Source: Leishmania donovani
Lineage: Eukaryota; Euglenozoa; Kinetoplastea; Trypanosomatida; Trypanosomatidae
Reading direction: 5' to 3'
Length of the DNA: 64,000 nucleotides
NCBI RefSeq assembly: GCF_000227135.1
Contig: NC_018259.1
Coordinates: forward strand, 1,444,619-1,508,618
Shown here in pieces: positions 27,473 through 36,628 of this stretch. Position 1 is the first letter of the stretch. Every line of letters begins with the position of its first letter. The notes under the pieces were generated by a model. That model worked only from the letters and a program-made list of their open reading frames with translations. It did no database searches and was not told the DNA's origin. Both the position numbers and the translations under genes were made by a program.

Positions 27473-28354
27473 ATGCGGTGCCGCGCGCTGCGGCTGCGAA
27501 CGGCCGTTTCAGGTGTGGAGGAGAGCCAGTTTTTCGCCTCCATGCGGGCGCAGATTCTAAGTGATCTACGCACTAACACAAATGACCGAAGCCTCGCGGG
27601 ACGCGTGGACCCACAGATCGCCGAGCTAGTCGATTACATCAACGGCTCCTTCACCCAGTACGTAACCAGTAGCTCATGCGGGGGACGGGTGGTGCTTTTC
27701 CACAAAGGCATAACGAGCAATGGTACGGCGAGCTCACCCCACGAAACCGCGGAGCCGGCCGGGTCTTCGTCACCCACAGCCGCATCCTCTGTCGAGCGGC
27801 GGAAACGCGGCTCTTTTGGTCGAGGAACTTTGTACCAGTCACACGATCCTCTGCCGACGGACACATCGATCACTGTGAGAGAGCGCATCGTGCCTGCTCT
27901 GGAAGAGTTTTGGGCATGGCGGCAGGCGCAGACTTCCGATGCGCGGCTGCAAACGACGGAGGTGCTGCAGCTCAAGTTTGAGCCAATGATTCTGCACGTA
28001 CTTTGCGCTGACTTCGAAGCCGCCGCCGAGCTGCTCAAGTGTGGCAGTGAGAGCGGGCAGATGAACAGCGGCATCGTCTCTTGCTCGCGTGGGACCACGG
28101 CACATCGTAAGATCACTTGCTGCGTCACCTCTCCGCTCTGCGTCGATGTGCCGCTCTTTGCCCACGACGCGTGGTGCGTCTCACCCGCCAACTTCCGCAG
28201 CGATGTCTGGGCAACGTTCTTGACAGCCTCCCTCGATCACATCAACGCGCTTTTTGCGGAGAACGCCACGCGCCGCAAACGATTTGAGTTGGAGCTACAC
28301 GCGCGTGCTGGGAAGGCGGCCGCGCAGCAACAGCGGGGCGGCATCCGTGATTGA
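27473..28354 (+). CDS. TYW3: tRNA wybutosine-synthesizing protein 3 (TYW3)
   Basis: A 293-aa protein of the TYW3 family, an S-adenosylmethionine-dependent N4-methyltransferase that acts in making wybutosine at position 37 of tRNA-Phe. Family marks: the first helix with DPQIAELVDYIN, the strand YVTSSSCGGRVVLF (residues 63-76; the SSC-S/G-GR motif), the WAWRQAQ region, LKFEPMILHVLCADF from 167, and NSGIVSCSRG from 198. An inserted Ser/Thr/Gly-rich loop after residue 80 is longer than in the human enzyme. The start is the ATG of MRCRALRL; a GTG 21 bases upstream is in frame but unlikely. Presence of the gene implies that this organism makes a wybutosine-type base on cytosolic tRNA-Phe. Confidence 0.88.
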   Translation: MRCRALRLRTAVSGVEESQFFASMRAQILSDLRTNTNDRSLAGRVDPQIAELVDYINGSFTQYVTSSSCGGRVVLFHKGITSNGTASSPHETAEPAGSSSPTAASSVERRKRGSFGRGTLYQSHDPLPTDTSITVRERIVPALEEFWAWRQAQTSDARLQTTEVLQLKFEPMILHVLCADFEAAAELLKCGSESGQMNSGIVSCSRGTTAHRKITCCVTSPLCVDVPLFAHDAWCVSPANFRSDVWATFLTASLDHINALFAENATRRKRFELELHARAGKAAAQQQRGGIRD

Positions 28355-29158
28355 GATAGGAAGAGGTCAAAGACTCAGCGAGCAGTACACTTGTGCGCGT
28401 GCATGCACTGTGACCCACACACACACACACGCACAAGCACACGTAAAGCCTCACTATCAGCGTGCTAGCACACGGCGCCACCTTCGCTGACGGGGAGCGA
28501 CATCACCACGCGATATGTAAGTGTAACGCCTTTTCATCAGCGACGAGAGCAGCAAATCTAAAACACACACACACACACACAGAAACGGCGGGGCAAGGCG
28601 TAAGAAGACGGACTTCGCTGACGTGAAGATGCACACACGTGAGCGGTGTGCTTCGTTCCTCGGTTAGGGGCCCATGTGCTGTGGCGCGGAGTGCGGGGAG
28701 GAGGGGAGGGGGGCTGAATATGGCGCCATGCTTGTCAGCCCTCGCACCAAGTCCTTCCCCTCTCTCTCTGCTTCTCTTTCGATACCCACCCTCCCCCCTT
28801 TCGTTGAGTTGTATCGTTGAGGCGCCAGCGGACTGCGGTTGTGTCGCCATCTTCTATCAGCGCCATCTTCTTCTGCCCACCGCCTCGTCTTCCTGCGCAC
28901 GCTTCTCCGAATCTCCTCATTTCTGCTCATGCGCAAAGGTCATTTGAGAAGAAACAGGCGCACACGCAGTGAGTGCGGTGCTGCCCTGATCTTGTGTGAG
29001 GAAGCGTGTAATACGCATACACACAGGGCTGCTCGTGCTTCTGCAGAGACGGGTGAGCTTGTCGCCTTGTGCCGGCGTTCCTCCTGCTGCGCGGCGGTAC
29101 CTCGAGGCCGGTGCTTTTCCAGTGCGCGTCTTGCCTGTCGGCTACCTGCCGCGGCACC
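28355..29158. other. Intergenic region, 800 bp
   Basis: No gene seen. Contains a (CA)n run at about 28563-28581 and a strong C/T tract at 28758-28801, a likely splice signal for the next gene. Confidence 0.6.
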
Positions 29159-30985
29159 ATGTCGAGCTCTGTGTCATGGCAGCGCTACGACGATGAGTTC
29201 CACGTCTCTGGCGTTCTTACGGAGGCAGCGCGGGCGTGTGTGTCAGCCCACCCGACCGATGTGAAAGACTTCTTCTCCCGCTACTTCCGTGAGGTGGCTG
29301 GGGGGACGTCTGTGAAGGCGCTTCATCACAACGAGGTGCTGAGCGCGGCTGGTGAGACAGCTATCACCTTCACCCTGGAGCTCTGCGTGGGGCCTGAGGT
29401 GTCCGTGACCACCGGCGATTCGCTTTCATTCGCCGATAGGGGCAGGGATGGAGAGGCGTGCGCGTCCCTGGCAGCGTCGGAAGGGGTCACCGACGCCGAG
29501 GGCAACCGCTACTCCGTGATCCAAACCACGTGTGCTGCGGCGGTGTCGAAACTACTTCAGCTCGGCCACGCAGAGCCGCAGTGCGAGTGGGATTCGGCTC
29601 TACGGGCTGCGATCTCCACGTCCCCACTCGCCAATGGCGCCTCTGCACTTCAATGGGTGCTGAGCATCATGGCGTCTTTGGTGGCCGCTAAACAGCGCTG
29701 CGTTCCACTGCACCACTACGTTGCTGCGCTGATCGATGACCGCCGCAGTGGTGGACCCGCCGCTGGCGGCGCGCACTTGGCACTCTCGCAAAACGGTGTC
29801 TCAGCAGCTTCAACAGCGCGAGCTGGCTCATACACGTCAGTGCGACCGTACTCTGTACCGCAGTTGCTGGTGACATTCTTGGTTCGCGCCGCCGGATCAG
29901 ACGCGCCGGAAGCGGCGCATGGTATGCGCTTCTCTCACGTGTATGTTGCCTTGGATGCGCTGACCTCGCCTGTGGGCGACGCGAACGGGGCTGAGAAGCC
30001 GATGCCCGTCAGCGGCGCTGTGCTGCGGCAGCGCATGCAGAAGGTGCGCCAGGCTGCTGAGCGCTTTGCGCAATCCCACCCCACCTCCTCCAGCGTGGAC
30101 ACGCGTGGGGGACTACACTGGGACGGCGCCGCAAACCTAACAGACGTTGTGAAAGCTGTGACGGAGGCGCTGTCTGATGCTCAACTGAACGTCGGCGCGG
30201 AGGTGTGCGTGGGCCTGTCAATGAGAGCGTCCACGACACAGGTGCCTGCAGCCAACACGGCGGACGGTGGCGCGGCCAAGAATGCCTCCGGAGACTGCAG
30301 GGTGCTATACAGCCTCTTTGGAGGCGGAGAGCCGCCGGTAACGGGTGATCAGCTCAGCGAGTACGTCAAGGAGCAGCTGAAAGAGGTGGACCCGGACATT
30401 GTGCAGTTTCTCGAGGATACTCATGCCATGGAAGACTGCGTCGCTCGCCAGAGGCTTCAGATGGCTCTGCAGGACTCCATCGTTCTGAGTGACATGGTTG
30501 CTGGGCAACGGGAGTCAGGGCCGGCAGCATCGGGCCTGGCCAGTTCGTTACCCGTACCGGCTCACGACGGCGCGTTCCCGAACATTGTGATGAACCCCTG
30601 CGACTGTGGCACCATAAGCGACGTTATCGAGTACATGTGTGCTACCGGGGAGGATTCGCGCCGGGCAGTAACTGTTTTAGTCGGCACTGCTGCCGGGGAT
30701 CCGCAGACTGCGGCTCACGTCGTCGATTTGGCAATCGCCGGCGGCGCGTCTTATGTGCTCGTCAGCGCCGGCGTCTTCAGTGCGCACACAGCTGCAGCGG
30801 TGAGCCGACTGGCATCTCGAACGGACGAGTTGACGAGTATGCAGATGGCGGCACCAAGGCCGTCTGCGCAGCGTTTCAACCGCTACGACTGGCCGCCGCT
30901 GCCCACCGCGGAGGTCGCACCGATCCGCCGGAAGGGTGACAAAAAGAAGAAGGATATCAGCAAGGCCAACAGCAAGCGGAAGTAG
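29159..30985 (+). CDS. Enolase-fold protein, ENO4-like, probable pseudoenzyme
   Basis: A 608-aa protein that I align by eye to enolase over most of its length. Near 55-80, GGTSVKALHHNEVLSA resembles the start of the N-domain. Then come YSVIQTTCAAAVSKLLQLG, a GASALQWVLSIMASLVAAKQ helix matching GANAILGVSLA, and RCVPLHHYVAAL matching VPLYxHIA. Later segments are VGLSMRAS (351-358) for GMDVAAS, FLEDT (417-421) for IEDP, VLSDM (442-446) for xxDDL, NPCDCGT (479-485) for NQIGT, and a C-terminal barrel end. Enolase metal and acid/base sites are mostly changed: Ser354 for the first Mg Asp, Ser444 for the third, Asn479 at the catalytic Lys region, and no His loop. Length and layout recall mammalian ENO4, a sperm-flagellum protein. 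The C-terminal tail is Lys-rich. Inferred non-catalytic, possibly flagellar. Confidence 0.65.
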   Translation: MSSSVSWQRYDDEFHVSGVLTEAARACVSAHPTDVKDFFSRYFREVAGGTSVKALHHNEVLSAAGETAITFTLELCVGPEVSVTTGDSLSFADRGRDGEACASLAASEGVTDAEGNRYSVIQTTCAAAVSKLLQLGHAEPQCEWDSALRAAISTSPLANGASALQWVLSIMASLVAAKQRCVPLHHYVAALIDDRRSGGPAAGGAHLALSQNGVSAASTARAGSYTSVRPYSVPQLLVTFLVRAAGSDAPEAAHGMRFSHVYVALDALTSPVGDANGAEKPMPVSGAVLRQRMQKVRQAAERFAQSHPTSSSVDTRGGLHWDGAANLTDVVKAVTEALSDAQLNVGAEVCVGLSMRASTTQVPAANTADGGAAKNASGDCRVLYSLFGGGEPPVTGDQLSEYVKEQLKEVDPDIVQFLEDTHAMEDCVARQRLQMALQDSIVLSDMVAGQRESGPAASGLASSLPVPAHDGAFPNIVMNPCDCGTISDVIEYMCATGEDSRRAVTVLVGTAAGDPQTAAHVVDLAIAGGASYVLVSAGVFSAHTAAAVSRLASRTDELTSMQMAAPRPSAQRFNRYDWPPLPTAEVAPIRRKGDKKKKDISKANSKRK

Positions 30986-31198
30986 GCCCTGTGAGGCGGC
31001 GGGCCTAGGGGCGAGAAGGATGCCGTGGGTGGACGGGGCAGTTGGTTGGTCGTCGTCTTGCGCTTGATTCGCCGCCGCGCACCCATCCACACCACCGCTT
31101 TTCTTTCCGTCCTCATGGGCTGCACCTCCACCCCTCGCTGATCCCCGAACTGCCCGCCTACCAGCGCAAGATGGGAAGAAGTGTGTGTGCGCGTGTTT

Positions 31199-31233
31199 GG
31201 GGGGGGGGGGTGGGTGGGAAGGGGAAAGGAGGG
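31199..31233 (+). other. G-quadruplex-type tract
   Basis: Twelve G in a row followed by TGGGTGGGAAGGGG and a further GGG. Four or more G-runs with one- to two-base loops lie on the coding strand about 215 bases after the enolase-like stop codon. Confidence 0.7.
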
Positions 31234-31342
31234 TCGCTTTCCTCCGGCATTTGCGTCTCTCTGGCACTTCAAGGCGCATCTCGTGTGCTGCGCTGTGGCT
31301 CACTGTGCCCTGCCGTATCGCTCGTCTTGCTTTTCGGATTAC

Positions 31343-31603
31343 ATGTCTTATGATGTACAGCTCCTCCGTATCAAAGCAGCGACCGTGACGGCAGCAGAAA
31401 TCAAAAAAGCGATTGCGCAGGCGAACGATGTGGCGGACCGACCGCTCGTCTTCAACATCACCCTTCTCGGACCGGCGACGCTCACACGGTTTGCTGTGCT
31501 GCGGCCCAGATGCCGACACACGCACGGGCCCGACAGCGTGCCATGGCCAACGTATCCGGTGCTAGCTCACGAATGCTTTCCTTTTCCGCCTGCTCACACT
31601 TAG
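31343..31603 (+). CDS. Possible small protein, 86 aa
   Basis: An open frame beginning MSYDVQLLRIKAATVTAAEIKKAIAQ. The first 50 residues have balanced amino-acid use and a helical, charged pattern unlike the simple-sequence frames around it. The last 30 residues (RCRHTHGPDSVPWPTYP) look less protein-like. It follows a G-rich tract and precedes the KAP gene by 466 bases. No family is recognised. It may be a real short gene or a decayed one. Confidence 0.3.
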   Translation: MSYDVQLLRIKAATVTAAEIKKAIAQANDVADRPLVFNITLLGPATLTRFAVLRPRCRHTHGPDSVPWPTYPVLAHECFPFPPAHT

Positions 31604-32069
31604 CTTCCGCGGTGGGGCGGGGGTGCACAGTTGCGTGCTTGTGCGTGGACACAGGGCTGCATTGCCCCATCGGACTCGCTGCCTGCTCCCTCTTTCTGCT
31701 TCGGCACTGTTCTTTGCTTCTCCCCCTCTGCCTCCTCTGCCTCCTCTGCGGTGCTGCCCCATCTGTGGCGTGATGGACGCTGCGATGCTGTCACATCGAT
31801 GCGCGTAGACCAACGCCCACACACAGACTCTTGCAAGAGTGCATCTCTCACCACACGCGCCAGATTCGCCTTTTCCCTCTGTCGCCCCCTTTCTCCCACC
31901 CCCTGTTCTCACCCCCTGCTCGTCTCCGCAAAGGTGCTCGCTATCGCCCGTGAAAGCACTGCTCACCGGACATACTTTTCTTGGTGCGCACTTTTATTGA
32001 GATCCCGTCTCCGCCTCCGCGAATTGTGCGTACCGATACCGGCAGACACCGCACGCACAGGGACGACGC

Positions 32070-32468
32070 ATGCTGCGCCGCAGCCACGTGCTTCTGCGCG
32101 TGAGCCCGTTTGCGCTCTTCGTGCAGGACGTAGGCAAGACCGGTAAGCTGAAGGGGGCAAAGAACGCATGCGAAACCGCAGCGAAGATGTACTGGAAGCT
32201 CTCTCCGGCGGAGAAGAGTGCGCTGACGCGAAGGGCCAAGAAAAAGACGTTCCCGTTGCAGGAGGCATATCAGCGCATGGCGAAGCGCAAGATGAGGCGC
32301 CTGCGCGACATGCCCATATCGAAGCGCCAGGAGCACATCAGGGCGAAGTGGACGTCCATGAGGGGGTCTCAGGCAAGCAAGCCGACGAATACGGTGCCAA
32401 GCGCCAAGGCGAAGGTCAAGGCGACCAGAAAGGCTGGGAAAAAGATCGCGAAGGGGCCGAGGAAGTAA
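32070..32468 (+). CDS. Kinetoplast DNA-associated HMG-like protein (KAP), copy 1
   Basis: A 132-aa very basic protein. The N-terminus MLRRSHVLLRVSPFAL matches the short cleavable kinetoplast-targeting peptides of Crithidia p16-p21 KAP proteins. The core, FVQDVGKTGKLKG to MYWKLSPAEKSALTRRAKK and on to YQRMAKRKMRRLRDMP, follows an HMG-box-like helix pattern (F...L...E, W/Y-K-L-S-P-A-E-K). The tail is a Lys/Ala/Arg histone-H1-type region. Known role of the family: compaction and organisation of the kinetoplast DNA network in the mitochondrion. Its partner at 34468-34878 has the same architecture but low identity, so the two are old duplicates. A strong pyrimidine tract lies 135-205 bases upstream. 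Confidence 0.85.
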   Translation: MLRRSHVLLRVSPFALFVQDVGKTGKLKGAKNACETAAKMYWKLSPAEKSALTRRAKKKTFPLQEAYQRMAKRKMRRLRDMPISKRQEHIRAKWTSMRGSQASKPTNTVPSAKAKVKATRKAGKKIAKGPRK

Positions 32469-34274
32469 CGCCCCGGCACTGAGGAGCATGACAAGCTCGC
32501 ACCACAGACAGAACGAAACACTGCCTACAGCACGTGCGCGAGAGAGGGTTGTTCGCGCCTTCCTTTTTGCTTTCTTCTGTGTGCTCTACCACTTCGGTGT
32601 TCTCCATGCACACGCAGTCTAGGTGGTGCTGCTTGGGTGATGGAGCGAGGAGCGCGAGAGGGAGGAAGGGGAAGGGGAGTCACCCTATATCTTGGCGAAG
32701 ACGACGTCTGTGCGAGGAATGCGGTGCGCGCGCGTGCGTGAATCCTTTGTTTTGTACAATCATAGATCTGCTCTCTTTGTTGTTGTTATTACTGTTTTTT
32801 TTTTTTTTGAAGCGGGCGCGCCTGCGCCTACAAAGTCATGCCCGCATTCCTCCCGTCCGCCATCCCGTGATGCGGCGCGCACACCGCTCCAGATGTCCCT
32901 CCCCTTCGTCTTGTGTGTCTCCTCCTCATCTGTGTGCGCATCTCGCCATTACCGACTCCATAGAGAATGCCGGCCCGACAGCAGCGATGACATGCGTGTG
33001 ATAGAGAGAGAGGCACCACCACTGCCGCCGATGAAATTGCTCCTCTCCCTCGCCGGTCCACCGTTGTCGTTGCGGTTGATGGTCGCCTAATCTTCGGGTA
33101 TCCCTTATCCTTGCGCGCGTGTTGCCGCGCTCTTTGTCGATGGCCAGACGGACCTGCACGTTGCTACACGCGCCCCACCCCCTATTTTCGTGGTTTCCAT
33201 AATTTGTTTTCTTTCTCTCTGCCTCCTCTCGTCGTTTTGACGTGTGCTCATCGGCGGCGGCGGCGGCGGCTTCTCTCCCTCTCTATTGACATCTCTCTTA
33301 CCCTCGTTTCGGCTATGCTACATCCTCCCTTTCCAAGCTGTCGAGCGTCATCGGTGTGAGAGCACCCTTTTACTTGGTCCGGTTTTGACTTGCCGTTGAT
33401 GTGGCGCCGGCAACGAAAGCCCCTCCCCCTTGCACACCCACTCGCGCGCACGCTGAAAAAGGAAAGGATGCCTTTGTCTCTCGCCTCTTCGGTGACTCGT
33501 AAATGTATACGATGAAGTTATAGGATCGCGTCGACACCGGTACCCACGCACACTCGAGAAACGACACGTAAGCACAGGTGTCGGTGCAGAGACGCCAGCC
33601 GTACCTGCTCCACACCGTGGGATGTCTCTGCGCGTCCTGTATGCGCTGGCGGCTTTCGCTCGTATGCTCACGTTCATGATAATATCGAAAGTACCTCAGC
33701 TCAGTCGCGTTGATGTGTCTGTGCCTGTGAAACACGACCACGTCACCTTCACTTTTTCCAAGTGTGCACTGCGCGTCTTATCAGAAGAGTATACACATTT
33801 GTTGAGGGCCTGCGTGTCGCTGCTGTGTGGTGTGCGGCACGGGCGTGTACGTGCTTGGGCAGCGCGTACGCCAACACACTCCCATTAACGTCCTGTTCTG
33901 ATGGCGTTCCTCTCGCTTTCCTTCTGTGCCCCTTTTACTCCCGCCTTTGCTCCTGTCTTCTACCGTCCCAACACATACGCATACCGGTGCGTTCTTGGCT
34001 CTCGCTTCATCAGATTAGCCGACGGCGCCGTCTTGTCTCTCTCACTTTCTCTCCCTCACTTGCTTGCACTGCAGTGACCGCTTAGCACGACAGAAAGGAA
34101 CGCGCCGCCGCCAAACAACAACACGGAACTTTCTCTCACTCAAGCGACACACGCGTACCTCAGGGGAACTCCCCACCCCACATCCCACTGCCTCCCGCCA
34201 ACAAACAGCAGCAACACATCACCATCATCCACATACAGCCTTCGAAAAGCGAGCGAACAAGAGAGAATACGTCA

Positions 34275-34295
34275 TACACACACACACACACACAC
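34275..34295. repeat. (CA)n microsatellite
   Basis: About ten CA units in the leader region of the second KAP gene. Confidence 0.85.
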
Positions 34296-34390
34296 ATACA
34301 GCGCACTGCATAGCGTATCGCAACGGTAAGCGCACCCCTCCAACACGCAAACTCATCTGGGCGCATACATACGTCTTCGCCACTGCACCA

Positions 34391-34431
34391 GTCTCTTCCC
34401 TCCACCCTCTCCTCCACCCTCTTCTCCATAG
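34391..34431 (+). promoter_or_regulatory. Predicted trans-splice acceptor for KAP copy 2
   Basis: A 38-base almost pure C/T tract ends CCATAG, with AG at 34430-34431, 36 bases before the ATG. This is the standard trypanosomatid spliced-leader acceptor arrangement. Predicted from sequence only. Confidence 0.5.
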
Positions 34432-34467
34432 AGCCGCACACTCGTACTCGTAGACGCAGATCCCGTC

Positions 34468-34878
34468 ATGCTGCGCCGTAGCTTCACGCTTCGTCGGGCG
34501 AGCCCCTTCTCACTCTTCCAGAAGCACCTGGGCGAGACTGGCGTGCTTAAGGGCGTTAAGAACCCTACGAGGAAGTCGGCACAGATGTACAGTAAGCTCT
34601 CTACGCCGGAGCGGAAGATGTTCGAGGAGCGCGCGCGTCGTGTAACGTACCCTGCCCTCGACGCGTATAACCGCTTCCAAAAGGAGTACGCGCCCCGCTT
34701 CCTGCACCTGCCCATGAAGCAGCGCCAGCGCAAGGTGGCCCAGCTGTGGGCGGAGTTGAAGAAGAACGGGACGGTGAAGATCCCCAAGAGCGCCAAGCGC
34801 AAGATCAGGAAGGTGGCAAAGAAGACGAAGCCAAGGCGGTCGGTGACGAAGACGGCCAAGAAGAAGTCGGCCAAGTAG
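34468..34878 (+). CDS. Kinetoplast DNA-associated HMG-like protein (KAP), copy 2
   Basis: A 136-aa basic protein with the same layout as the gene at 32070: targeting peptide MLRRSFTLRRASPF, then SLFQKHLGETGVLKG, MYSKLSTPERKMFEERARR, a second helix pair ending RQRKVAQLWAELKK, and a Lys-rich tail (KKTKPRRSVTKTAKKKSAK). The HMG-box-like core fits the p18/KAP2-type family that coats kinetoplast DNA. Tandem KAP2-type genes are known in Crithidia, so this pair probably corresponds. It retains a Trp in the last helix that copy 1 has at a similar place (IRAKW). Confidence 0.87.
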   Translation: MLRRSFTLRRASPFSLFQKHLGETGVLKGVKNPTRKSAQMYSKLSTPERKMFEERARRVTYPALDAYNRFQKEYAPRFLHLPMKQRQRKVAQLWAELKKNGTVKIPKSAKRKIRKVAKKTKPRRSVTKTAKKKSAK

Positions 34879-35784
34879 ATCACTACCTGAGGTGATGCGT
34901 GCTTTCCGCGCTCGTTTTTCTTTCCCATAGAACTGCAGCCGAGGACAGGCGGGCGAGTTTGGCGAGGAGGAGGGTGTGAGCTGACGTGAGGTGAGGCGTG
35001 CCCCAAGATGCGCTGAGCCCTGCTTGCGCACGTGTGCATTGGCTGCTTTCTGTTCGTGCTTCAAGCGAGACCACATACGCAACCGAAGCTGTTGAACGGT
35101 TGCTGCACATCGTCGCACTCGGCCAATCGCCCGTGCCCTTCGCCCTTCCCTTCTCCCTAGATCGCCGTTTGCTTGACTCACACACACCCTGCACACATCC
35201 ATTTAATAGACGAGCGAAGAGCGTACCGACAGGGCCGCCGCGGTATCCGGTGTGTCTCCTGCACTCACTCCTCCCCGCTTTTCCCGTTTCTCTTTACCCA
35301 GCCCGCTCTGTTGTGAGGCTGACGCGTGCGTGTGGGCACGGGAGAGCGCGGGGAGATGGTATTTGGAGTAGACGGTCACCTGGAAGCTGCCCAGAGAAGT
35401 GATGAGCGTTTTGCCCTGTTTCGCTGCGTTTTGATGCCCTGCGCGTGCCTGTGCGGAGGCGGTGCTCTGCTCCGCTCGCCGCTGTTATCCCTTCCTCCGT
35501 TCCCGCCTCATTTGCACATCCCGCCCGCTCCCTCCCTCTCTTTGTACGTTTTCGGTGCTCGCGGGTGTGTGCCTGTCTGCGCCGGCGATCTTCAGTGCGA
35601 CTTTCCTTTTTTTTTTCCGGCTTTTTCCTCCCGAGCGACGCGCCGTGATCCACACACTGTGAGGCTCAGCAGCGAGGTGAAGACAACAAACGAGCACAGA
35701 AAATGGCGCCGGTGGAGCGCGCATTCTTGGCGAGCGCGCGCGTGTGGGCGGGCTGATGCCATGATTTGATGGGCGCCTCATCTT

Positions 35785-35804
35785 GGGGTGGGGGCGGGGG
35801 TGGG
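35785..35804 (+). other. Perfect G-quadruplex motif
   Basis: GGGGTGGGGGCGGGGGTGGG: four G-runs of 3-5 with single-base loops, on the coding strand in intergenic DNA about 825 bases before CKS1. Single-base loops make this one of the most stable possible forms. Confidence 0.8.
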
Positions 35805-36518
35805 CAATGGACCACATCTACACCGCACCTAAGCACACGGGGTGCTCTTCGCTGTCAAGTGCGCACAGAGATCTCCCTTCCGGCTATCTTTACGTCGGCA
35901 TCTGCGACTCGGTTCGCTGTGCATTCTCTCGTCTTATAGAAGTGTCCTTAGGTGGACCGATGCCTCGCCTCACCGCGGCGACCGACTGTGGCACGCAAGC
36001 GTCGCAGACGCCCGATTTGTTGAGGCTTTGTTGGCCATGCTGCGTCTCCCTCGCCTTTCCGAATGAGCCGCCGCACTTCTCTGCTTCTTTTTCGTCACGC
36101 CCCTCGCCTTTCTTGCCAACCATAAACACAACGCTTGTGCACAATGCGTTTGTGCCCATCGCATACTCACTCGTGCCCCCACCCCCGATTTCCTTTTCGC
36201 CGTCTCTTGCACGTGTCGGCGCGTCGGATCGTTCTGCTGCCGCCGCCGACCTCCTCCCGTCTCCCTCCTCGCCTCTGTCTCTCGCTTCTGCGAGGCCCTC
36301 GGCAGCCGTTGTTTTCCTTTGGCCTTTGGTCTTCACTCTTGTCGTCACACCGCCTTTGCCATCAATATACTCACCGGTGTGCCCCTCCCCCCTCCCCCAC
36401 TGCCTGTGTCTCTCTGTGTGTTCGAGTGTGGCTCGCACTACCCCGCAGCACAGCGTTGCCTCCCGTTCCGCTTTCTTTTATACACGCCGGGATAGGCTGC
36501 GTGCGCTGTCTAAGGCGC

Positions 36519-36531
36519 ACCTCTTCTCTTC

Positions 36532-36534
<3 letters not shown>
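36519..36534 (+). promoter_or_regulatory. CKS1: Predicted trans-splice acceptor for CKS1
   Basis: CACCTCTTCTCTTCCAG: a short pyrimidine tract ending in AG at 36533-36534, directly followed by (CA)17. It would give a 94-base leader. A second AG at 36621-36622 is too close to the ATG to be preferred. Confidence 0.4.

Positions 36535-36568
<34 letters not shown>
36535..36568. repeat. (CA)17 microsatellite
   Basis: Seventeen CA units, the longest dinucleotide run in the window, placed inside the predicted 5' untranslated leader of CKS1. Confidence 0.9.
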
Positions 36569-36573
<5 letters not shown>

Positions 36574-36628
36574 ACGCACCGGATCGCACCTTTCACTTTC
36601 GCCCCTCCCCCCTCGCCTGCAGTTCATT

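Larger units (their letters stand above)
30986..32069. other. Intergenic region, 1.1 kb
   Basis: Contains a G12 run with further G-triplets (31199-31235), one small possible ORF at 31343, and a very strong C/T tract at about 31864-31935 that is the likely splice signal for the first KAP gene. Confidence 0.6.
32469..34467. other. Intergenic region between the two KAP genes, 2 kb
   Basis: No gene supported. Contains T-runs (about 32796-32809), a CGG repeat near 33254-33270, a CA run at 34275-34295 and several C/T tracts. The 88-codon frame at 33622 is not convincing. Confidence 0.6.
34879..36628. other. Intergenic region, 1.75 kb
   Basis: No gene supported. Includes a perfect G-quadruplex motif (35785-35804), C/T tracts, and a (CA)17 run directly after a splice-type AG before the CKS1 gene. 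The long frame that runs through it into CKS1 is composition-driven. Confidence 0.6.

Noticed and set aside
33622..33888. 88-codon plus-strand frame between the two KAP genes
   Set aside because: The first half looks plausible, but the second half is simple and there is no nearby splice tract or family match; too weak to list.
35783..36628. Frame extension of CKS1 by about 280 codons upstream
   Set aside because: It crosses C/T tracts and the CA repeat, has simple-sequence composition, and CKS1 is complete from its own ATG.
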